Shown: positions 15,247-24,627 of the stretch, piece after piece
How positions within the stretch are numbered: the first letter of the stretch is position 1
Layout of the letters: every line of letters begins with the position of its first letter
DNA from: Candidatus Nanopelagicales bacterium
GTDB taxonomy: Bacteria > Actinomycetota > Actinomycetes > S36-B12 > UBA10799
Length of the DNA: 33,215 nt
Assembly (NCBI GenBank): GCA_018003655.1
Contig: JAGNDY010000014.1
Location: 1-33,215 of the forward strand
Reading direction: 5' to 3'
Made by a program: the position numbers and the translations under genes
Notes under the pieces: generated by a model
Databases searched by the model: none
The model's input: only the letters and a program-made list of their open reading frames with translations
What the model was told of the DNA's origin: nothing

Positions 15247-16195
15247 CGCCCCGGACGACCAGTGCAGCGGCTCCCACCACCCCGGCGAGTTGATCCAACA
15301 CGGCCGGCACGATCGTCATTCGCTGAACAAAAGCCATACCAGCATGCTCCTCGAAAGCGTGCCGCATGGGAACCATCAGCAGGTCACCACTTTGCACCAA
15401 TCCGCCTCCGATGACCGCGACGTCCAGGTCGAGCAACGCCGCGACCGATGCCAGGGCGATCCCGACGGCCTCACCCGCTCGGCGATACGCGGCGATCCCG
15501 ATCGGATCGCCGTTCCTGGCATCCTCGGCCAGCGTCTTGGCGTCGGCTGGCGCATCGGCTCGACGCGGGGTCCACCCCTGCTCCACCGCCCAGGCCGCAG
15601 TTGCTGGCCCACGGGCAATGGCCTCCAGGCAGCCACGACCACCGCACCCGCAGGCCGGGCCTTCTGGGTTGACCACAACATGTCCGATATGGCCGGCGTT
15701 GCCGAGTCCGCCGTTGACTATTCGGTCATCGATGATGAGGCCACCACCCACCCCCGTCGACACGACCATTCCCAAGGCATTGGCGTAACCGGCCGCGGCA
15801 CCCATCCAGTGCTCGGCGGCAGCCATTGCGATGGCGTCGTTGTGAATCCGCACCGGGACACCGGGGAAACGCTTTGCGAGGTTGCGGCGCAACGGATAGC
15901 CGCGCCACCCTGGAATGTTCACCGGCGACACCACACCGTCGGGCCAGACCATCGGCCCGGCACAGCCAACTCCAACCCCAGCGACCTCCTGCTGACCCGT
16001 GGCTGCGAACAGTGAATCGCACAGCCCAGTAAGTGCGCCGTACATCTCCTCCGCGCTTCCGCGGGCCGGCGACGGCGTGCGCTCGACGGCAAGCACGTCT
16101 CCGTCACTGGTGACCAGTCCGGCAGCCATTTTGGTGCCACCAATGTCCAACGCCAGCACCGGTAGGGATGGGTCGGTCACTTCAAACGCGCTCAT
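15218..16195 (-). CDS. ROK family sugar kinase (NanK/glucokinase-like)
   Basis: A 325-aa ROK kinase. DIGGTK (17-22) is the ATP loop, HND (118-120) holds the catalytic Asp, STGVGGG follows, and the zinc site is GH...CGCGGRGC (Cys 182, 184 and 189). The residue before IGH is His (GHIGH) instead of the Glu of glucokinases; E. coli N-acetylmannosamine kinase NanK has GHIGH at the same place, from memory. The substrate may therefore be an amino sugar or another hexose. The start is taken at the ATG at 16195 (GGGG 8 nt upstream); the ATG at 16201 with AGGA is equally possible. It is divergent from the amidase gene and first in a possible operon with the P450. Confidence 0.88.
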   Translation of the reverse strand: MSAFEVTDPSLPVLALDIGGTKMAAGLVTSDGDVLAVERTPSPARGSAEEMYGALTGLCDSLFAATGQQEVAGVGVGCAGPMVWPDGVVSPVNIPGWRGYPLRRNLAKRFPGVPVRIHNDAIAMAAAEHWMGAAAGYANALGMVVSTGVGGGLIIDDRIVNGGLGNAGHIGHVVVNPEGPACGCGGRGCLEAIARGPATAAWAVEQGWTPRRADAPADAKTLAEDARNGDPIGIAAYRRAGEAVGIALASVAALLDLDVAVIGGGLVQSGDLLMVPMRHAFEEHAGMAFVQRMTIVPAVLDQLAGVVGAAALVVRGDAYWTQPDA

Positions 16196-16277
16196 TGTCA
16201 TGTCCCCATCCTGCCGCGCAGACATGCCGATAGCACCTGCTCGCGACACCCACTACGCCGAGCGGCAGGATCACGGT

Positions 16278-17699
16278 ATGAGTACTACCGCTGCTTTCAG
16301 CTCGGTGCCTTGGGCCGGGTCCGATGTTGCGTGGACAGCAACTGGGATCGCCGCAGCTGTCCGCGCTGGTCACATCAGTCCCAGAGCAGTCACCGACGAA
16401 GCCCTGCGTCGAATCTCCGAGCGGGACGGCGCTCTGAACGCGTTTGCACGCGTTCGTGACGCGTCGGCGCGCGCGGAGGCGGCAGCTCTGACGCATCACC
16501 CCGAGCTTTCGCAGCTTCCGCTGGCCGGTGTCCCAGTGGCGATCAAGGAGAGCCTGCAGGTCAGCGATCAGCCAGGGCCGGACGAGTCACCTGCTGCGGG
16601 AGAGCAACGGTCATCGTCGGATCATCCCGTGGTCGCTCGGTTGCGGGCGGCCGGAGCGATCATCGTCGGTACTACTCGGATGCCACAGTTCTCGCTCTAT
16701 TCCGCGACCGACCGTCCCGGTGTTATTACCCGCAATCCGTGGAATCCACAACTGACTGCCGGTGGTTCCAGTGGTGGCGCCGCAGCGGCGGTGGCAGCAG
16801 GAATGGTGCCGCTCGCACACGGCACCGATGCCCTCGGCAGCGTCCGTATCCCGGCGGCTGCTTGTGGCTTGGTCGGCATGAAGCCCGGGCCGGGGTTAGT
16901 TCCCCGCGCCTTGGACGGGCCCGACTGGTTCGGGATGCTGGAACACGGGGTGCTGGCGAGCACAGTCGCCGACGTGGCACTGGGCATGTCGGTCATAGCA
17001 GAGGACGCCGGTTTGGCTGACACCACATTGCCCACTGCCAGGCTCGTGATCGCCGTCTCGCAGAAGTCCGCGGTCACCGGAGTGCGTGTCGATGATGCCT
17101 ACCAACGAGCGCTGAGTTCGGCCGCGACCTTGCTCGCCCGGGCAGGTAACGAGGTTCGCTCAGCAGACCCGGACTACTCGACGCGCGCCTCCCTTTCGGT
17201 CATTGCTCGATGGTTCGCGGTTGCGGACCAGGCTGTACGCGCGGCCGATGACCCCACCGCGATCGAGCGGCGCGTCCGGGCGCAGGCCCGGCTCGGCAAC
17301 CTGTTGGGCAGAACAACACTGGTGGACGAGAGCCCCGCAAGAGCCTTCACCGAGGCGGCGCAACAGTTCCTGAGCGCCTACGACCTGCTGGTCACCCCGG
17401 CTCTCGCACAGCCACCCATCCGGGCCCGGGAATGGTCTGACGGATCGCTTCTGCGGACGCTGCAGGGAACCGTCCCGTGGACTCCATTTGCCGCGCCATG
17501 GAATCAAGTCGGCTTCCCGGCCATCGTCGTGCCGACCGGAAAGCTGCACCCGCGGACGCGCACTCCACTGGCTGTGCAGATCGTCGCTCGTCGCGGCCGT
17601 GAGCAACTTCTCTTGGCCGTCGCCGCGCAGTTGGAATCGGTCCGGCCGTGGTCGCTGGTCGCCCCCGGTTACGGCGGTCAGCCCGACCCCACGGACTAG
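16278..17699 (+). CDS. Amidase (amidase signature family)
   Basis: A 473-aa amidase-signature enzyme of usual length. The Ser-Ser-Lys triad is visible: K90 in VAIKES, S164 in AGGSSGG (162-167), and the nucleophile S188 in GTDALGSVRIP (canonical GTDTGGSIR). The family hydrolyses amides, including nitrile-derived, peptide-end or carbamate substrates; the specific one cannot be told. Unlike GatA there is no gatC/gatB context. The start has AGGA at a 7-nt spacing. Divergent from the ROK kinase, with an 82-bp gap that must hold both promoters. Confidence 0.9.
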   Translation: MSTTAAFSSVPWAGSDVAWTATGIAAAVRAGHISPRAVTDEALRRISERDGALNAFARVRDASARAEAAALTHHPELSQLPLAGVPVAIKESLQVSDQPGPDESPAAGEQRSSSDHPVVARLRAAGAIIVGTTRMPQFSLYSATDRPGVITRNPWNPQLTAGGSSGGAAAAVAAGMVPLAHGTDALGSVRIPAAACGLVGMKPGPGLVPRALDGPDWFGMLEHGVLASTVADVALGMSVIAEDAGLADTTLPTARLVIAVSQKSAVTGVRVDDAYQRALSSAATLLARAGNEVRSADPDYSTRASLSVIARWFAVADQAVRAADDPTAIERRVRAQARLGNLLGRTTLVDESPARAFTEAAQQFLSAYDLLVTPALAQPPIRAREWSDGSLLRTLQGTVPWTPFAAPWNQVGFPAIVVPTGKLHPRTRTPLAVQIVARRGREQLLLAVAAQLESVRPWSLVAPGYGGQPDPTD

Positions 17700-17768
17700 C
17701 ATCGCGACGCCACGGTCGGGAAAGCCGGGGTCGTCGGCGGTGGCGTCGGCACAGTTCTCACGGGTAGG

Positions 17769-19127
17769 TCAGTTTGGGCTTGCTGCAGACAATTGCTCGT
17801 CGCGCGCCTTCGTCTCCGGCATGAGGACGGCAAAGAGTAGTGCGACCGCCATGACGGCCAAAGCCGTAGCGAAGGCCCAGTGGTATCCCGCTTGATCGGC
17901 GATCAGACCCGCTAGGAGTGGACCGGCGATCGAACCAACGTCGGCGATCATCTGGAAGGTCGCCACCACGATGCCACCACGGTTCGGTCCAATGACATCG
18001 CCAACCACTGCGGCGGGAGCGGACCCGAGGAATGCGGTACCAATGCCGACGATGGCCATACTCACCAAGAAGAGAGCAGGTTCGCCCGCCAGAGTCAGCG
18101 CCACCAAACCGATAGCTGAGGTCAGCGTCCCAATAATCATGGCCGGTCGACGGCCTCGGTGATCAGCGAGCCGACCGGCAGGCAGCAGCGCGATCCCCTG
18201 CGTGAGCGCGGCCACCAGGAATCCGACGCCCGCGAGTCCAGGACCCCTACCGAGTGACTCGACGACGAACAGCGGGACCAGCGACGTGCGGATGCCGAAG
18301 GAGACGAAGCCATTGGAGAGGTTGACCACGAGTGCGGCGCGGTAGCCGCCGTTGCGCAGGGCACGACCGAGGGTTGTCGGGTGTGCTGCCGGTGCCTGGT
18401 TGTTCGGAGTCTCGTTGTTCGGCGCCCCGACAGCCACTACGTCGTCGGGCGCCAGCTCGGCAGCGCGCGCCGCGACCGGATCGATCGCCTCGGCTGTGTC
18501 GGTATCTCCACGAGCAACATCTGCGGCCGCGATCTGCGCCGGGGAGCGAAGAAATAACAGTGCGACGGCTGTGGCAAGTAGCAATGTCGCGGCGTAGACG
18601 AAGAACGGCGCACGGATGGAGATGCCAACGACCAGACCACCCACCGCAGGGCCAGCAATACCGCCGAACAGAAAGCCAGCCTGGAACGCACCGGCCGCAC
18701 GGCCACGCTGCTCCGGGCCAGCCGTGCGCAGCAGAAGCGCCATAGCGGACACGGTGAACGCCGCCGAACCGATCCCACCGACACCGCGCAGCAGGAGCAA
18801 CTGGGTGTAGGTATTGGCAAAGCCAGCGAGCAGCGACGACACCGCTACCACCAACAGGCCGGCCGACAACACCGCTCGCTCGCCGATCCGGTTGACCAGC
18901 GCACCGGCGCCAGGCGCCGTAATGAGCCGCATGAACGCGAACACGCTGACAACCGCGCCCGCCAGGAACGCTGTGACGCCGAAGGTTTTGGCGAACACAG
19001 GAATCGCTGGGGCGACAATTCCAAATCCCAACGCAACGCAGAAGGCGATCGCGGCCAGTACCGAAACCTCGCGCGGGAGGCCGGCAAGCCATGGGGTGCG
19101 CCGCAGCGCGCCAGCGAACTTGCTCAT
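17769..19127 (-). CDS. MFS transporter (drug-efflux type)
   Basis: A 452-aa protein with 12 predicted helices. It opens as a drug:H+ antiporter (FCVALGFGIVAPAIPVF), followed by a short loop with NRIGERAVL, the motif-A-like NHGR equivalent LADHRGRRPAM in the second half, and a motif-C-like AGPAVGG. The central loop between helices 6 and 7 (about 205-255) is Ala/Asp-rich with a repeated PNN (APNNETPNNQAP). The substrate is unknown. Its stop faces the amidase stop across 69 bp that contains an 8-bp inverted repeat (GACGCCAC / GTGGCGTC), a weak terminator candidate. Divergent from msrA with a 242-bp gap. Confidence 0.88.
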   Translation of the reverse strand: MSKFAGALRRTPWLAGLPREVSVLAAIAFCVALGFGIVAPAIPVFAKTFGVTAFLAGAVVSVFAFMRLITAPGAGALVNRIGERAVLSAGLLVVAVSSLLAGFANTYTQLLLLRGVGGIGSAAFTVSAMALLLRTAGPEQRGRAAGAFQAGFLFGGIAGPAVGGLVVGISIRAPFFVYAATLLLATAVALLFLRSPAQIAAADVARGDTDTAEAIDPVAARAAELAPDDVVAVGAPNNETPNNQAPAAHPTTLGRALRNGGYRAALVVNLSNGFVSFGIRTSLVPLFVVESLGRGPGLAGVGFLVAALTQGIALLPAGRLADHRGRRPAMIIGTLTSAIGLVALTLAGEPALFLVSMAIVGIGTAFLGSAPAAVVGDVIGPNRGGIVVATFQMIADVGSIAGPLLAGLIADQAGYHWAFATALAVMAVALLFAVLMPETKARDEQLSAASPN

Positions 19128-19369
19128 CGGCTAGGCCACCGTCGACTGTCCGATGGTTGCAGGATCCGGCAGAACAGCGTCGCCCACTTCCACAAATCGC
19201 ACGGGTCATTCGACCATGCGCCGGGACTTGGACTTGTTGCAGGGCACCGCAGGTGCAGACGGCTCAGTGGCCCGGCGCGAGAGCCGCCATGCGAGCCGCT
19301 CACCGCCCGCCCGGAAGTGAGGCGGGTAACGGACTTGCGCTCAGGCAGTTGGGAGCACAAAGTGTTCAC
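19128..19369. other. Intergenic region between divergent MFS and msrA genes
   Basis: About 240 bp with no gene that I can support. It must hold the promoters of both neighbours. The msrA frame stays open through it, but the translation (rich in Arg, Cys and Pro) looks non-coding. No strong palindrome or RNA motif was seen. Confidence 0.5.
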
Positions 19370-20029
19370 ATGAGTTGGATTTTCGGTACAGCAAAGCGAC
19401 GGATGGTCGAGCCCGACGAGGCCCTCCCAGGACACGACGACTATCTCTACGAGGTGCCGACGACACACGCTGTCCTGGGCACCCCCTTGCGCGGCCCGTG
19501 GAGTGATACGACCGAGGTCCTGTACGTCGCGATGGGTTGCTTTTGGGGTTCGGAGCGAAAGTTCTGGCAACTCCCCGGTGTGGTCTCAACGGCGGTGGGT
19601 TACCAGGGTGGGTTCTCCACGTACCCCACCTACGAGGAGACCTGCACGGCGCGCACTGGTCACACCGAGACGGTGATGATCGCATACGAACCATCCGAGA
19701 TTTCGACCTACGAGCTACTCAAGGTCTTCTGGGAGAACCACGACCCAACCCAGATGTATCAGCAGGGAAACGACGTCGGCACCCAGTACCGCAGCGCTAT
19801 CTTCTACACCACCGACGACCAGCGCGAACTGATCGAGTCAACCCGCGATGCCTACGCGAAGGTGCTCGCCGATCGGGGCTTCGACCCGATCACGACGCAG
19901 ATCGCCCCCGCCGATGGTCTGCCGTTCTACTACGCCGAGGACTACCACCAGCAGTACCTCTACAAGGTGCCCCACGGTTACGACTGCCACTCCAGCACCG
20001 GGATCACCCTCCCCGCCCTGTCGGCGTAG
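19370..20029 (+). CDS. msrA: Peptide methionine sulfoxide reductase MsrA
   Basis: A 219-aa MsrA. The active site GCFWGSERKFW puts the catalytic Cys at 57. QYRSAIFY and EDYHQQYL are conserved substrate-pocket motifs, and a possible resolving Cys lies near the end (GYDCHSS). It repairs S-epimers of methionine sulfoxide with thioredoxin-type reductants. The N-terminal extension of about 45 residues (MVEPDEALPGHDDYLYEVP) is common in actinobacterial and fungal-type MsrA. The ATG at 19370 lacks a clear ribosome-binding site. Confidence 0.94.
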   Translation: MSWIFGTAKRRMVEPDEALPGHDDYLYEVPTTHAVLGTPLRGPWSDTTEVLYVAMGCFWGSERKFWQLPGVVSTAVGYQGGFSTYPTYEETCTARTGHTETVMIAYEPSEISTYELLKVFWENHDPTQMYQQGNDVGTQYRSAIFYTTDDQRELIESTRDAYAKVLADRGFDPITTQIAPADGLPFYYAEDYHQQYLYKVPHGYDCHSSTGITLPALSA

Positions 20030-20119
20030 CTCAGAAACCGATCCGCCAGCGCACAACGCCGCGAGACGGGCATGATTGATGTTCGAGTACCCTTCCAGAT
20101 TCCGAATGTGGAGGACACC

Positions 20120-21634
20120 ATGACTGATACCCACTCGGCTCGGTTTGCGGGCACACCTTCTGTTTGGAACCCGGCCCATCCGGTTCCAACCGAAGCAGCT
20201 TTGCCGCCGCGGGCTGACGTAGTGATCGCGGGCGCTGGTATCGCTGGCATGTGCGCCGCGGTGCAACTGTCCGCAGCCGGACTAGCTGTCGTTGTAGTAG
20301 ACGCGATCGGTCCAGCAGCGGGAACCACCGGTCACAGTTCGGCGAAAGTCACGCTCTTGCACGAACTCCACGCTCACCGGATCGCCCGACTCGACGGCGA
20401 AGTCACTGCACGGAACTACCTGGACGCGAATCAATACGGTCTCGATTGGATCGCCGATCAGATCAAGACCAGTGGAATCGACTGCGGTTGGGAACGCCAA
20501 CCGGCGATGACCTACGTGACGAGCGCGGAGAACAGTCAGCTGATCGATGAGGAGGTCCGCGCTTTCACTACTGCGGGGATCGCCGCTAGTCGGATAGCAC
20601 TTGACCTGCCCTACTCCACCCAGGCAGCAATCAGGGTGGCCGATCAGGGGCAATTCGATCCGGTTCGATTCGTCGACGGACTGGTCGCACAATTCAAGGC
20701 CAGTGGCGGCACATTAATCAGCGGACCACGTGCCACTGGCGTCAAGGATGGTGGCCACGGAGCAACCGTGCACACCAGTTGGGGCGACATTGCGTGCCGA
20801 TGGTTCATCGTTGCAACGGGCCTACCGTTCTTGGACCGAGGGCTCTTCTTCGCTCGCACTGAACCGATGTCGTCCTACGTGATCGCCTGTGAGGTCGAAC
20901 AGCTGCCACCCGATGGCATGTATCTCTCCGCCGATGGGCCGACTCGGTCGTTGCGCACCGCGCTCATCGGCGACCGGCGACTGCTGCTCGTGGGCGGAGA
21001 AGGGCACAAGACCGGCCAAGGCGGTGACACACGAACCCGCTACGAAGATCTAGCCACGTGGACCGACCGGCATTTCGGCCTAGTCGAGGAGGTGAATCGA
21101 TTCAGCGCCAACGACTTCACCACGGGCGACCTGCGCCCGTTCGTCGGACCGATTCACCCAGGTCCCAGCAGCACCTTGGTGGCGACCGGTTTCAACAAGT
21201 GGGGCTTCACCAACGCCGCGGCTGGCGGTGAACTACTCCGGTCGCACATTCTGGACTCGACGACGCCACGGTGGGCTAGTGCGTACTCGCCCACCCGGCT
21301 ACCCATTTCCGGCGCTACTAATCTCATCGGCGCCAACGCCAACGTCGGCATGCACATGCTCGGAGGTTGGGCTGACGCGATGCGCGGCCACGACTCTCCC
21401 GAAGCTGGCGAGGGACGCGTCACACGTCGACGTGGTCGTCCGGTGGCGGTCTCGCGCGACGAAGATGGCCGCGAATGTGCCGTCTCCGGGGTATGCAGCC
21501 ACTTAGGCGGAATTCTCAACTGGAATCCCGCCGAACGCACGTGGGACTGCCCACTGCACGGATCACGGTTCGCATCCAGCGGCCAGGTATTGCAAGGACC
21601 GGCAACTACCGACCTCGAACGCAACGAGCCCTAG
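20120..21634 (+). CDS. FAD-dependent oxidoreductase with C-terminal Rieske 2Fe-2S domain
   Basis: A 504-aa fusion. The N-terminal Rossmann loop VVIAGAGIAGMCAA (GAGIAG 38-43) belongs to the DAO/glycine-oxidase-like FAD family. The C-terminal ~60 residues are a Rieske domain with C459, H461, C477 and H480 (CSHLGG...CPLHGSRF). Bacillus YhfW has the same architecture, from memory. It probably oxidises an amine or amino-acid-like substrate and passes electrons to the cluster; the substrate is unknown. The ATG at 20120 has GGAGG at a 5-nt spacing, which decides against the earlier start at 20072. It lies 90 bp after msrA on the same strand. Confidence 0.9.
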   Translation: MTDTHSARFAGTPSVWNPAHPVPTEAALPPRADVVIAGAGIAGMCAAVQLSAAGLAVVVVDAIGPAAGTTGHSSAKVTLLHELHAHRIARLDGEVTARNYLDANQYGLDWIADQIKTSGIDCGWERQPAMTYVTSAENSQLIDEEVRAFTTAGIAASRIALDLPYSTQAAIRVADQGQFDPVRFVDGLVAQFKASGGTLISGPRATGVKDGGHGATVHTSWGDIACRWFIVATGLPFLDRGLFFARTEPMSSYVIACEVEQLPPDGMYLSADGPTRSLRTALIGDRRLLLVGGEGHKTGQGGDTRTRYEDLATWTDRHFGLVEEVNRFSANDFTTGDLRPFVGPIHPGPSSTLVATGFNKWGFTNAAAGGELLRSHILDSTTPRWASAYSPTRLPISGATNLIGANANVGMHMLGGWADAMRGHDSPEAGEGRVTRRRGRPVAVSRDEDGRECAVSGVCSHLGGILNWNPAERTWDCPLHGSRFASSGQVLQGPATTDLERNEP

Positions 21635-21715
21635 ACCTGAAACATGCGGCAGCGCTCGACGGTTGGTCGGGCCTGCCCGCAGCGGACTCAGGCGGTCATC
21701 GAATGACTAGTGCTC

Positions 21716-22003
21716 CTAGCGATCTGTGCTGTATTCGGGCTGGATCGGCTTGGAGCTCTTGTTGGGATCAGCGGTGTACGTGGGCTCATCGGTTGAGTAC
21801 GGCGTCTTGGTGTTCGTCGATGGGCCCTTGGAACTACTACCACCGCCCGAGTTCGAGTTGCTCCCGCTGTTGGAGTTACCTCTTTTCGTGGAGTTGCCCC
21901 CGGGATTCGAGTTTGAGTCCCCAATTCCGTTCTCTTCGAAGTTTGTGGTGCTCGCGGAATCCGTCGGCAATGGGGGACTCGGTTCGGCGGGACACAAGGC
22001 CAA
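21716..22003 (-). CDS. Doubtful Asn/Ser/Gly-rich disordered ORF
   Basis: A 95-codon frame from a TTG at 22003 with no clear ribosome-binding site. The product is low-complexity: DSNSNPGGNS, GNSNSGSNSNSGGGSSS, then a Tyr/Pro/Thr-rich end (YSTDEPTYTADPN, IQPEYSTDR). The ordered composition and GC-rich third positions look coding, but there is no signal peptide, and an in-frame stop lies about 36 bp before the TTG. It starts 33 nt after the DUF2200 stop on the same strand. It may be a real disordered protein, or the remnant of a longer secreted or cell-surface linker. Confidence 0.35.
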   Translation of the reverse strand: MALCPAEPSPPLPTDSASTTNFEENGIGDSNSNPGGNSTKRGNSNSGSNSNSGGGSSSKGPSTNTKTPYSTDEPTYTADPNKSSKPIQPEYSTDR

Positions 22004-22036
22004 GGTGCGCCGAGCCGAGATGAGATCCGTGCAGCG

Positions 22037-22378
22037 TCATACCCGCAGGACTTTGTCCATTGGCCGTCCCTTGGCGAGTTCATCTACCAGCTTGTCCAGG
22101 TAGCGGATCTTCTGCATCAGGGGATCGTCGACTTCTTCGACGCGCACTCCACACACCACGCCAGTGATCAGGAAGGAGTTTGGGTTCAACCGTGCATCGG
22201 CGAAGAAGTCTTCGAACGTTGTGCCCGCGGCAAGGTGCGCACTCAATTCTGATTGGTTGAATCCGGTAAGCCACTCGATCACCAGATCCAACTCGGCCTG
22301 CGTGCGCCCCTTCTTCTCCACTTTCGACACATAGAGGGGATACACGGAAGCGAAGCTTGCGTTGAAGATCCTGCTCAT
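22037..22378 (-). CDS. DUF2200 family protein
   Basis: A 113-aa protein that begins at once with the family pattern ([19 protein letters not shown]) and continues with [19 protein letters not shown] and [10 protein letters not shown]. This is the compact DUF2200 domain, whose length it matches. Function is unknown. The ATG at 22378 lies 2 nt beyond the stop of the upstream 498-aa gene, so they are co-transcribed. Confidence 0.85.
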   Translation of the reverse strand: MSRIFNASFASVYPLYVSKVEKKGRTQAELDLVIEWLTGFNQSELSAHLAAGTTFEDFFADARLNPNSFLITGVVCGVRVEEVDDPLMQKIRYLDKLVDELAKGRPMDKVLRV

Positions 22379-22380
22379 AG

Positions 22381-23877
22381 CTAGCGGAAGCGCAGGGTCG
22401 GGGCGTAGGCGGCGGGGATGCCGACCAGCCCGGTGTATAGCAGCGTCGATCTGATGTCGTACGGGACGCGCCAATAGCCGCCGTGGATCCCGTCCCGGGT
22501 CAGACCGAGTTCAGGGTGTTCAGTCGGCGTATCGACGTTCAGGTCGTGGACCAGCAGCGCCGTCATCAAGACACTCATCGTGTCTGGCTCGAACACCTCA
22601 AGACCCGCAGCGCGGGCACCGTAGTAGCCGGCCGCGAGGATGCGGTTCTTGGTGACCGAAACGGTCCAGGTTGGCGGCGCCACATTGAACGAAGCTGACT
22701 TGCCCTGGCGCCACGAGTCAATCGTCCGCCACCGCTGCAACCGCTTGGCCAGCGAGTAGTTCGGGCCCTGCTGGGTGACGATCGCGTCCACGATTCCCAC
22801 GTCGTCGCCCTCGGCGCTATGCAGTAGCTCCTCATAGGCCGGCGCGTACAGCTTGCCAAGTGTCAGTGCCCGAACCGGCAACTCGACAAGACGTGAGCGC
22901 CGCGAACGACGGCGGTCGTTGCTGTCATTCACCGCGTCGGTTGATACCAGGAAGCAGTCACTGGGCGTCCCGGCGTAGGCCATGCTGACTTGCTGACCTT
23001 GCTCGGTGAGCGTCGTGCCAAGCACGTCGGCTGCCAACGTCGCTTGCACGTGAAGCGCACCATCGGCATAGATGTAAACGCCCAGCACAAGCGGCTGATC
23101 GGCGAAGCCCGACAACCAGCTGGTCAACTCCGGTAGTTCTTCGATGACATTTGCTCCGGCTCGCTGCGGAAGTGTCCCTTCCGCGTCCACCTGGACCGGC
23201 AAGTGCACCGTCCCTGCACCTTTGGCGGCCGTTGCCATGATCCGTTCCCACACCTCCGTGCGCGGAAGGTCGACGGCGATCGTCTCAACACCCCAGGACA
23301 ACAGAGTGGACAGCGGGCTCGTCTGGGCACCCGCGCCCAGGACGGCGACCCGTTGGCCGGCCAACCGGAGCCACGCCGGGTTTTCCATGACGAGATTGAT
23401 TGCTGAGGATGCGGACGGTTCGATGATTCCCCGGGCGACCCAGTCGGCCAGCTGGCGTCGGAGAGCATCCGAGCGCAAGTTGGTCCCCCGGTACGGAAGC
23501 ACGATCTCTTCCAACGGCAGTGCGGACCCTCGAATCGTTTCAGTCTGGAACTCGAAGGTCGGCTCCGCGTCAGCGAAGTCATCCAGGCTCGTCACATCAC
23601 TGTCGCGCTCGAAAACCAGATGATCGCGCGCCGACGCCAACCCCGCCGCTGCCACCGTTTGGGCAACCTCCGCCGAGCTGGCGCACAGCGCGGTGATCTC
23701 GTGCGCGAAGCCCGCGTAGTCACTACGCCATGCTTCGCTCAGTTCAATCCGGTGGGACAACTCGGGGTCAATCTCGCGAACCGCGTCAGCCCAGATCGCT
23801 TGATTCACCGCCAACGAACTGCGTCGCCCTGATTCATCGACTGGGAATACAACACCAACGTTGGACAACCTGGCCAC
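22381..23877 (-). CDS. Unrecognised 498-aa protein with a central Rossmann-like segment
   Basis: I do not recognise this family. The start is a GTG at 23877 with little sign of a ribosome-binding site, so the transcript may be leaderless. The N-terminal ~165 residues are mixed helix/strand. At about 170-200 a [20 protein letters not shown]...ETIAVDLPR pattern looks like a nucleotide-binding Rossmann beta-alpha-beta with GxGxxx and an acidic end to strand 2. Later conserved-looking segments are [34 protein letters not shown] and [10 protein letters not shown]. It has no signal peptide and no membrane helix. It may be an NAD(P)-dependent enzyme. It is followed by DUF2200 in an apparent operon. 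Confidence 0.7.
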   Translation of the reverse strand: MARLSNVGVVFPVDESGRRSSLAVNQAIWADAVREIDPELSHRIELSEAWRSDYAGFAHEITALCASSAEVAQTVAAAGLASARDHLVFERDSDVTSLDDFADAEPTFEFQTETIRGSALPLEEIVLPYRGTNLRSDALRRQLADWVARGIIEPSASSAINLVMENPAWLRLAGQRVAVLGAGAQTSPLSTLLSWGVETIAVDLPRTEVWERIMATAAKGAGTVHLPVQVDAEGTLPQRAGANVIEELPELTSWLSGFADQPLVLGVYIYADGALHVQATLAADVLGTTLTEQGQQVSMAYAGTPSDCFLVSTDAVNDSNDRRRSRRSRLVELPVRALTLGKLYAPAYEELLHSAEGDDVGIVDAIVTQQGPNYSLAKRLQRWRTIDSWRQGKSASFNVAPPTWTVSVTKNRILAAGYYGARAAGLEVFEPDTMSVLMTALLVHDLNVDTPTEHPELGLTRDGIHGGYWRVPYDIRSTLLYTGLVGIPAAYAPTLRFR

Positions 23878-24040
23878 CTTCGCGTGGATATGTCACGATC
23901 GCGCACCTGCGTATCGATCAGACCCTATTCCCGTTGGATCGCGAGCGGGCGGTCATGACCCATAAGGACCAACCGTCACTGCGAACTGGTCGGGTGGCGG
24001 GCCGCCTGTCGGAAACTGCGGACGTCAGTGAACCTGACGA

Positions 24041-24517
24041 CTAGAAGATCACGCCATTCGCAATCAGCAGGATGATCAGCGACGCGGGAAGGCCAATGTC
24101 GTAAATCAGAATCACCGAATTGCCGGGCTTGAAGTTCTTGTCGCGAAACATCTCCACAATGTGGTTGGCCGCTGCACCGAGCAGAAACACTGACACGATG
24201 ATCGAAACCACGAGCCACGCCATCGTCTCGGAGGTGGCCGATGCGACGATTCCGGCGATACCGATCCCATAGCTCACAAAGCCGATTTCGTACTGAAAGC
24301 CGTTGGTCTGCCAACCGATCATCGCGGCGGTCTTCTTCGCCAAAAACGTGTGCATGAATCCGTTGACGATGAACGTCCCGCCGACCGGTAGAGCGAGCAT
24401 CCAATGCATCGCATTCAATGCGTAGCCCGCATCCGCAGGAGCGCCCATTCCTCCCACGCCGAAGAGGGGCAATAACCACGCGAGCGCCACGAACAGTGAC
24501 ATGAAAAGAACTCCCAT
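24041..24517 (-). CDS. DUF6790 family membrane protein
   Basis: A 158-aa protein with four to five helices. The end pattern FQYEIGF...VVSIIVSVFLLGAA...DKNFKPGN...YDIGLP recalls the DUF6790 family, from memory. An ATG at 24517 puts a hydrophobic segment (VLFMSLFVALAWLLPLFGV) at the N-terminus; the frame opens earlier at 24565, but that extra part is Cys/Pro/Arg-rich. Function unknown. Confidence 0.65.
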   Translation of the reverse strand: MGVLFMSLFVALAWLLPLFGVGGMGAPADAGYALNAMHWMLALPVGGTFIVNGFMHTFLAKKTAAMIGWQTNGFQYEIGFVSYGIGIAGIVASATSETMAWLVVSIIVSVFLLGAAANHIVEMFRDKNFKPGNSVILIYDIGLPASLIILLIANGVIF

Positions 24518-24627
24518 GGCGGGCAGGTTAGCGAACCGCCGCGGCGGTTTGCAGCACGTCGGCACCCCAAAGCGACACGAATTTTTCGGTACCCAGAAGA
24601 GGTTCTTTCATGTCCCACCAGCGTGGG

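Noticed and set aside
23955-24044. 29-codon plus-strand ORF (MTHKDQPSLRTG...)
   Set aside because: No ribosome-binding site, no recognisable feature, and it ends over the stop of the convergent DUF6790 gene.
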